The translations under genes were made by a program, and so were the position numbers. Source: an uncultured Porphyromonas sp. (GTDB taxonomy: Bacteria; Bacteroidota; Bacteroidia; Bacteroidales; Porphyromonadaceae). Taken from it: DNA of 17,733 nucleotides. Location of the stretch: contig UQBE01000042.1 in NCBI GenBank assembly GCA_900539155.1, positions 1 through 17,733 of the forward strand. The letters are read 5' to 3'. Shown here piece after piece: positions 13,685 to 17,733 of this stretch (position 1 is the stretch's first letter; each line of letters begins with the position of its first letter). Under the pieces are notes generated by a model. The model made no database searches. It was given only the letters and a program-made list of their open reading frames with translations, and had not been told where the DNA came from.

Positions 13685-14779
13685 TTAGAGCATCGTGTCC
13701 TGGTAGTAGTCGAGTGCCTCGGTGATGTCGAGGGGGCGGTTTTGCAACTCGTGGACCTGACCGATGTCAGCGAGGGCGACGGTGGTGATGTGCTGTGCGT
13801 CGCTATTCTTCTTGTCGTGGAGCATGAGCTCTCTCAGGTCGTCGTAGTCTCGGCAGGTGATGGCGAGCGGTCGGTACAGCTCCTGCACGACAGCGTGTAG
13901 CTGATGCAGTAGCTTCTTGGGGAAGCCTAGCTTGACATGCGAGAGGTAAAGCTCGGGCACGAGTCCCAGAGCGACCGCCTCCCCGTGCAGTAATGGCTTA
14001 TCTCCGTGCATATGACTCCACGCCTCGAAGGCGTGTCCGAAAGTATGCCCTAGGTTGAGCTGATGTCTTAACCCTTGGTCCAGGCGATCCTGCGCCACGA
14101 TGTCGAGCTTGAACTGCACCGCCTCACGAATGAGCGGGGTGAGTTGCTCTAGGGAGAGCGGCTGCTCGGGCAGCACCTGTAGCAGGCGACGCCACAGGTC
14201 AGGGCTGACGAGTAGCCCATACTTGATGAGCTCGCCACAACCTGAGCGTAGCTCTTCCTCTGGGAGGGTTTCCAGCCAGGCGGTGTCGCAGAGTGTCAGC
14301 GTAGCAGTCTCCTCGGTAAAGGAGCCTAGTAGGTTCTTGACCCCTGCAAAGTTGACCCCGCACTTACCGCCCACAGCTGCGTCTGCCATAGCGAGGAGCG
14401 TCGTGGGGAGTAGGACGAGGGAGACTCCTCGCATATAGATTTGCGCGAGGAAGCCGACGGCATCACTCACGGCTCCACCGCCCAGCGCTATGAGGGTAGC
14501 TCCACGCGTGGCCCCCTGCTCGAGGAGCCAGCGCGCCATCTCGGCGACGCCCTCGAGACTCTTAGCCTCCTCCGGGTCTTGAATCAGATAGCGGGGGAGC
14601 TCCGTCAACTCTGGATAGCTCTTTGCTATCAGCTCTTGGCTCAGATGCCACACCTGCTCATCTGCCAGTAGGTAGTAGCTCTCGGGCTTGCCTTGGCGAA
14701 GCAACTCCCGCAGGTAGTCGCCCATTAGGTTGCCCACGAGCACCCTCGACTGGGTGGAGATGAAGGCTAGGGGTGGCAT
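13685..14779 (-). CDS. aroB: 3-Dehydroquinate synthase
   Basis: Converts DAHP to 3-dehydroquinate, the second step of the shikimate pathway for aromatic amino acids and chorismate; cytoplasmic, NAD- and metal-dependent. At 364 aa the length fits the family. Visible motifs: the NAD-binding GGG at 100-102 within ALGGGAVSDAVGF, LLPTTLLAMADAAVGGKCGVNF (123-144), the metal ligand Glu183 in CGELIKYG, GHTFGHAFE (His245, His249) and LHGEAVALGL (His265), plus HDKKN toward the end. All key residues are present. The start at 14779 follows the alaS stop by 25 bp, so the two are probably one operon. The usual GGGxxxD motif reads GGGAVSD, still consistent with function. Confidence 0.95.
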   Translation of the reverse strand: MPPLAFISTQSRVLVGNLMGDYLRELLRQGKPESYYLLADEQVWHLSQELIAKSYPELTELPRYLIQDPEEAKSLEGVAEMARWLLEQGATRGATLIALGGGAVSDAVGFLAQIYMRGVSLVLLPTTLLAMADAAVGGKCGVNFAGVKNLLGSFTEETATLTLCDTAWLETLPEEELRSGCGELIKYGLLVSPDLWRRLLQVLPEQPLSLEQLTPLIREAVQFKLDIVAQDRLDQGLRHQLNLGHTFGHAFEAWSHMHGDKPLLHGEAVALGLVPELYLSHVKLGFPKKLLHQLHAVVQELYRPLAITCRDYDDLRELMLHDKKNSDAQHITTVALADIGQVHELQNRPLDITEALDYYQDTML

Positions 14780-14780
14780 C

Positions 14781-14806
14781 TGGTCTAGCTGTTTGGTCTA
14801 GCTGTT
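14781..14806. repeat. 13-bp tandem duplication at the alaS-aroB junction
   Basis: TGGTCTAGCTGTT occurs twice without gap (14781-14793 and 14794-14806). The second copy overlaps the alaS stop codon. The duplication makes up almost the whole spacer between the two genes and must be recent, since the copies are identical. Confidence 0.8.
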
Positions 14807-17423
14807 AAATCAGCGAGACGATATGGTCAATGGCAGCTTGTAGCCCCTCGGGATTGCGTCCGCCAGCCGTAGCAAAGTGCGGCTGACCACCGCCCCCACC
14901 CTTGATGAGTGAGGCGACCTCCTTGATGAGTTTGCTTGCGTTAAGACCCTTGTCGACAAGGTCTGGCGAGAGGATGACGGTGAGCGTGCATTTGCCCTCC
15001 TCGGCAGCACCGATGAGTGCTAGGTAAGAGCCTTGCAGTCGCTCACGGATGGTGCCAGCGACATCCTTAGCGACGTCGCTACTCATTGGCTTATGGACGG
15101 CAACGATGGTGGTCTCGCCACGCTTCGTCTGGTCCGCTAGTGCCTGCAGTGCTATCTGCTCTGCCTGAGCCTTGGTGTACTGCTCGATAGCCTTGCGTTG
15201 CTCGGCTCCCTCGGCGATCAGTCGGTCCAGTGCCTTGAGCGGATCGGGTACATTGTTGAGCCGCTCGTTGAAGAGCTGCAACTGCTCCTCTAGATGATGT
15301 ACATACTCCTCAGCCTTGGGCCCTGTCACCGCCTCGATACGTCTGATACCAGCGGCGATGGAGCCCTCGCTGATAATCTTGAAAAAGCCTATCTGCCCCG
15401 TGCTAGCCACGTGGGTGCCACCGCATAGCTCGACCGAGTCGCCATACTTGATGACACGCACCTCGTCGCCATACTTCTCGCCAAAGAGCGCCATAGCACC
15501 CATCTCCTTAGCCTTGGCAATCGGCACATTGCGCTGCTCGTCACGAGGTCTGTCAGCCCTAATCTCAGCATTGACCAGTCGCTCTACTTCAGCAATCTCC
15601 TCGGGGGATAACTTCTTGAAGTGTGAGAAGTCAAAGCGTAGCAGGTCTGCCGATACGAGCGAACCCTTTTGCTCTACATGAGTGCCGAGGACGGCTCTCA
15701 GTGCGTGGTGCATCAGGTGCGTCGCCGTATGATTTGCCTCTGTGAGGTGACGTAGCTCAGCTCCTACGCGAGCCGTGAGTGGCTGCTTAGGGTCTGCGGG
15801 GAGAGCGGAGAGGATATGGACAGTGAGGTTGTTCTCCCGCTTGGTGTCTACGATGGGGTACTCGGTGCCATCTGTGGCGATGAGCACGCCCTTGTCTCCC
15901 ACCTGACCACCCATCTCAGCGTAGAATGGGGTCTCTGCCAGCACCACCTGATAGTAACTGCGCTTCTTGTCTGCTACCTTGCGATAGCGCAGGATGTGCG
16001 TCTCTATCTGAAGGGTCTCGTATCCTACGAAGGTGCTCTCGGTGGTCTCTCCATCGAGAACGACCCAGTCGGCAGCATCGATGGCAGCCGCCTGACGCGC
16101 ACGGCTCTTCTGCTCCTGCATCAGCTTGTCAAAAGCTACTTGATCAAGCGTCATGCCACGCTCCGACAGGATCAACTCCGTGAGGTCTAGTGGGAAGCCG
16201 TAGGTGTCGTACAGGACGAAAGCATCGGCACCCGACAGCACTTTCTCGCCATCGGGTAGCTCTTGGATTTTGCTTTCTAGAAGCTTGAGTCCCTGAGCGA
16301 GGGTACGGAGGAAGCTCTCCTCCTCCTCTTTAATCACCGAAGCGATCAGTTCGCGCTGTGCTACAATCTCGGGATAAGCCTCTCCCATCACTTCGTTGAG
16401 TGTAGGAAGTAGCGTATAGAGCATCGGCTCGTCGGCGTGGAGGAAAGTGTAAGCATAGCGCACGGCACGGCGCAAGATACGACGAATCACGTAGCCCGCC
16501 TTAGCATTGCTTGGGAGCTGTCCGTCGGCGATAGCAAAAGCTATCGTACGGATGTGGTCAGCGACGACACGCATGGCGATATCCACCTGCTCATTCTGAC
16601 CGTACTGCTCCCCGCTGAGAGTCTCGATAGCACGGATTAGAGGAGTAAAGAGGTCGGTGTCGTAGTTTGACTTCTTGCCCTGCATAGCCATACAGAGCCG
16701 CTCGAAGCCCATGCCGGTATCGATCACTTTATGAGGTAGAGGCTCTAGATGTCCGTCAGCCTTGCGGTCGTACTGCATGAAGACGAGGTTCCAGATCTCG
16801 ATGACCAGTGGGTGATCCTTGTTGACTAGATCACGTCCGCAGACGGCCTGACGCTCCTCATCGCTACGCAGGTCAATGTGTATCTCGGAGCAAGGACCGC
16901 AGGGACCCGTGTCGCCCATCTCCCAGAAGTTGTCCTTGCGCGAGCCGTCGATGATACGATCCTCCGTGGTGTACTGGAGCCAATAGCCCGCCGCCTCGTC
17001 GTCACGGCTCAGCCCCTCCTCGGTGCTTCCGCCGAAGACGGTCACGTAGAGCCGATCCTTGGGTAGCTGGAGACGCTCCGTCAGGAAAGTCCAGGCAAAC
17101 CCAATCGCCTCTTTCTTGAAGTAATCGCCAAAGGACCAGTTGCCCAGCATCTCAAACATCGTGTGGTGGTAGGTATCGCGACCTACCTCCTCGAGGTCGT
17201 TGTGCTTGCCGCTCACGCGGAGACACTTCTGCGAGTCTGCCGCACGACGATACTGAGGCTCTTTATTGCCTAGGATAATGTCCTTAAACTGGTTCATCCC
17301 AGCATTTGTAAACATGAGCGTGGGATCGTCCTTGATCACCATCGGAGCCGAGGGTACGATGCGGTGCCCGTGCTCCTCAAAGAAGTCGAGGAAGGCTTTT
17401 CGTATATCGTGTGCTGTCATCAT
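14805..17423 (-). CDS. alaS: Alanyl-tRNA synthetase
   Basis: Charges tRNA-Ala with alanine and hydrolyses mischarged Ser/Gly-tRNA. At 872 aa it is full length. The class II catalytic domain begins with IRKAFLDFFEEHGH and contains TLMFTNAGMNQFK, FEMLGNWSFGDYFK and WEMGDTGPCGPCSEIH. The tRNA-recognition helices follow (about 240-460). The editing domain has the zinc ligands HTATH (about 563-567) and CGGTH (about 665-669), and GSIAAGIRRIEAVTG. A coiled-coil region (about 690-740) leads to the C-Ala domain with GGGGGQPHFATAGG (about 841-854). It starts at ATG 17423; an MM pair allows a start one codon later. The promoter box at 17462-17469 and the aroB gene downstream suggest an alaS-aroB operon. 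Confidence 0.97.
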   Translation of the reverse strand: MMTAHDIRKAFLDFFEEHGHRIVPSAPMVIKDDPTLMFTNAGMNQFKDIILGNKEPQYRRAADSQKCLRVSGKHNDLEEVGRDTYHHTMFEMLGNWSFGDYFKKEAIGFAWTFLTERLQLPKDRLYVTVFGGSTEEGLSRDDEAAGYWLQYTTEDRIIDGSRKDNFWEMGDTGPCGPCSEIHIDLRSDEERQAVCGRDLVNKDHPLVIEIWNLVFMQYDRKADGHLEPLPHKVIDTGMGFERLCMAMQGKKSNYDTDLFTPLIRAIETLSGEQYGQNEQVDIAMRVVADHIRTIAFAIADGQLPSNAKAGYVIRRILRRAVRYAYTFLHADEPMLYTLLPTLNEVMGEAYPEIVAQRELIASVIKEEEESFLRTLAQGLKLLESKIQELPDGEKVLSGADAFVLYDTYGFPLDLTELILSERGMTLDQVAFDKLMQEQKSRARQAAAIDAADWVVLDGETTESTFVGYETLQIETHILRYRKVADKKRSYYQVVLAETPFYAEMGGQVGDKGVLIATDGTEYPIVDTKRENNLTVHILSALPADPKQPLTARVGAELRHLTEANHTATHLMHHALRAVLGTHVEQKGSLVSADLLRFDFSHFKKLSPEEIAEVERLVNAEIRADRPRDEQRNVPIAKAKEMGAMALFGEKYGDEVRVIKYGDSVELCGGTHVASTGQIGFFKIISEGSIAAGIRRIEAVTGPKAEEYVHHLEEQLQLFNERLNNVPDPLKALDRLIAEGAEQRKAIEQYTKAQAEQIALQALADQTKRGETTIVAVHKPMSSDVAKDVAGTIRERLQGSYLALIGAAEEGKCTLTVILSPDLVDKGLNASKLIKEVASLIKGGGGGQPHFATAGGRNPEGLQAAIDHIVSLI

Positions 17424-17461
17424 AATCTATAGAGCCATCTGTGCTAATAGTAAATACCCTA

Positions 17462-17469
17462 CAAAGGTA
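17462..17469 (-). promoter_or_regulatory. alaS promoter -7 box
   Basis: The - strand reads TACCTTTG here, in GTACCTTTGTAGGG, a perfect -7 element about 40 nt before the alaS start. The -33 region falls inside the heptad repeats and reads TTTCTAG rather than a clear TTG. Confidence 0.7.
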
Positions 17470-17474
17470 CAAAA

Positions 17475-17615
17475 TTAGAGATTAGAGACTAGAAATTAGA
17501 GGTTAGAGGAGAGCGGTGTCTCTAGTGCTTCTAGTGATGCTAGTGCCACTAGGGTCTCTAGAGTCTCTAGAGTCTAACCTCTAACTTCTAATCTCTAACC
17601 TCTAGGGTCTAACTC
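17475..17615. repeat. Large hairpin of 7-bp repeats with a 9-bp repeat loop
   Basis: The left arm is five heptads (TTAGAGA, TTAGAGA, CTAGAAA, TTAGAGG, TTAGAGG; 17475-17509). The right arm is six heptads on the complementary pattern (CTAACCT, CTAACTT, CTAATCT, CTAACCT, CTAGGGT, CTAACTC; 17574-17615), ending exactly against the stop codon of the upstream gene. Positions 17479-17506 and 17574-17601 are complementary at 25 of 28. The loop holds six 9-bp units starting CTAG (17522-17575). On the - strand transcript this probably terminates the upstream gene before the alaS promoter. Confidence 0.7.
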
Positions 17616-17733
17616 CTATAGCCCGATATTCTCTTCGTTTGGCTTAGAGCCACCACCCGTCTCGTTGCCAGGGGTAGTCTTGCTAGGATCAGAGCCCTCA
17701 CCTGAGGGGTTGCTAGGCTTATTGGCCGACTCG
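17616..17733 (-). CDS. C-terminal tail of an unidentified protein (truncated by window edge)
   Basis: The - strand is open from the window edge to a TAG at 17616-17618, giving 38 residues that begin ESANKPSNPSGEGSDPS and end GGGSKPNEENIGL. The composition is Ser, Gly, Pro, Asn and Glu rich, i.e. a flexible disordered tail. Some Bacteroidota surface proteins and HU-like DNA-binding proteins end this way, but nothing here is diagnostic and I do not name it. It is codirectional with alaS and separated from it by the repeat hairpin. Confidence 0.55.
   Translation of the reverse strand, partial: ESANKPSNPSGEGSDPSKTTPGNETGGGSKPNEENIGL

Noticed and set aside
17475..17615. Telomere-type repeat (TTTAGGG-like heptads)
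   Set aside because: The similarity is only the 7-bp period and TTAG core; the site is internal, short, and between two ordinary genes.

Overview
The window looks like the chromosome of a Bacteroidota bacterium of the Porphyromonas type (a P. asaccharolytica/uenonis-like genome is my guess). Grounds: ribosomal and EF-Ts proteins of Bacteroidales type, start codons preceded by A-rich leaders rather than Shine-Dalgarno sequences, promoters with the Bacteroidota -7 box TAnnTTTG, fimbrillins of the FimA/Mfa1 (type V pilus) class, and a giant surface protein ending in a type IX secretion (T9SS) sorting domain. Species assignment is inference.

Layout. 1-375: two hairpins ending whatever lies upstream, then a good promoter and a ~250-nt structured leader. 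376-3209 (+): rplM, rpsI, rpsB and tsf (L13, S9, S2, EF-Ts), closed by a hairpin terminator at 3262-3305. 3300-4320: no credible gene, but a dense repeat field whose core is a tandem array of alternating 104/116-bp units. 4402-4500: a promoter-like box followed by a hairpin and no ORF. 4530-13400 (-): a four-gene fimbrial operon transcribed right to left: Mfa1-like major fimbrillin, Mfa2/FimB-like anchor, a second fimbrillin-like lipoprotein, and a 1525-residue T9SS surface protein. 13401-13684: its promoter region with a perfect 21-bp tandem repeat, plus a lone inverted copy of the repeat-field unit. 13685-17423 (-): aroB and alaS, probably co-transcribed. 17424-17615: the alaS promoter and a hairpin made of 7-bp and 9-bp repeats. 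17616-17733 (-): the C-terminal tail of an unidentified gene.

How it works together. The fimbrial genes form a complete-looking type V pilus set. Lipoprotein precursors are exported; the Mfa1-like subunit and the second fimbrillin each carry an Arg-Ala site after the first beta strand, where an arginine-specific protease could open the groove for donor-strand exchange. The C termini of the Mfa1-like and Mfa2-like proteins share a W-x-V-H-S-Y strand, while the second fimbrillin lacks it, which suggests a terminal (tip) position. The 1525-residue protein occupies the place that Mfa5 holds in P. gingivalis but shows no obvious von Willebrand A motif. No wholly new system is evident. The most interesting items are this divergent pilus operon, the paired 21-bp repeats upstream of it, the alternating repeat array with an inverted copy on the other side of the operon, and the structured rplM leader ending in a terminator-like hairpin.
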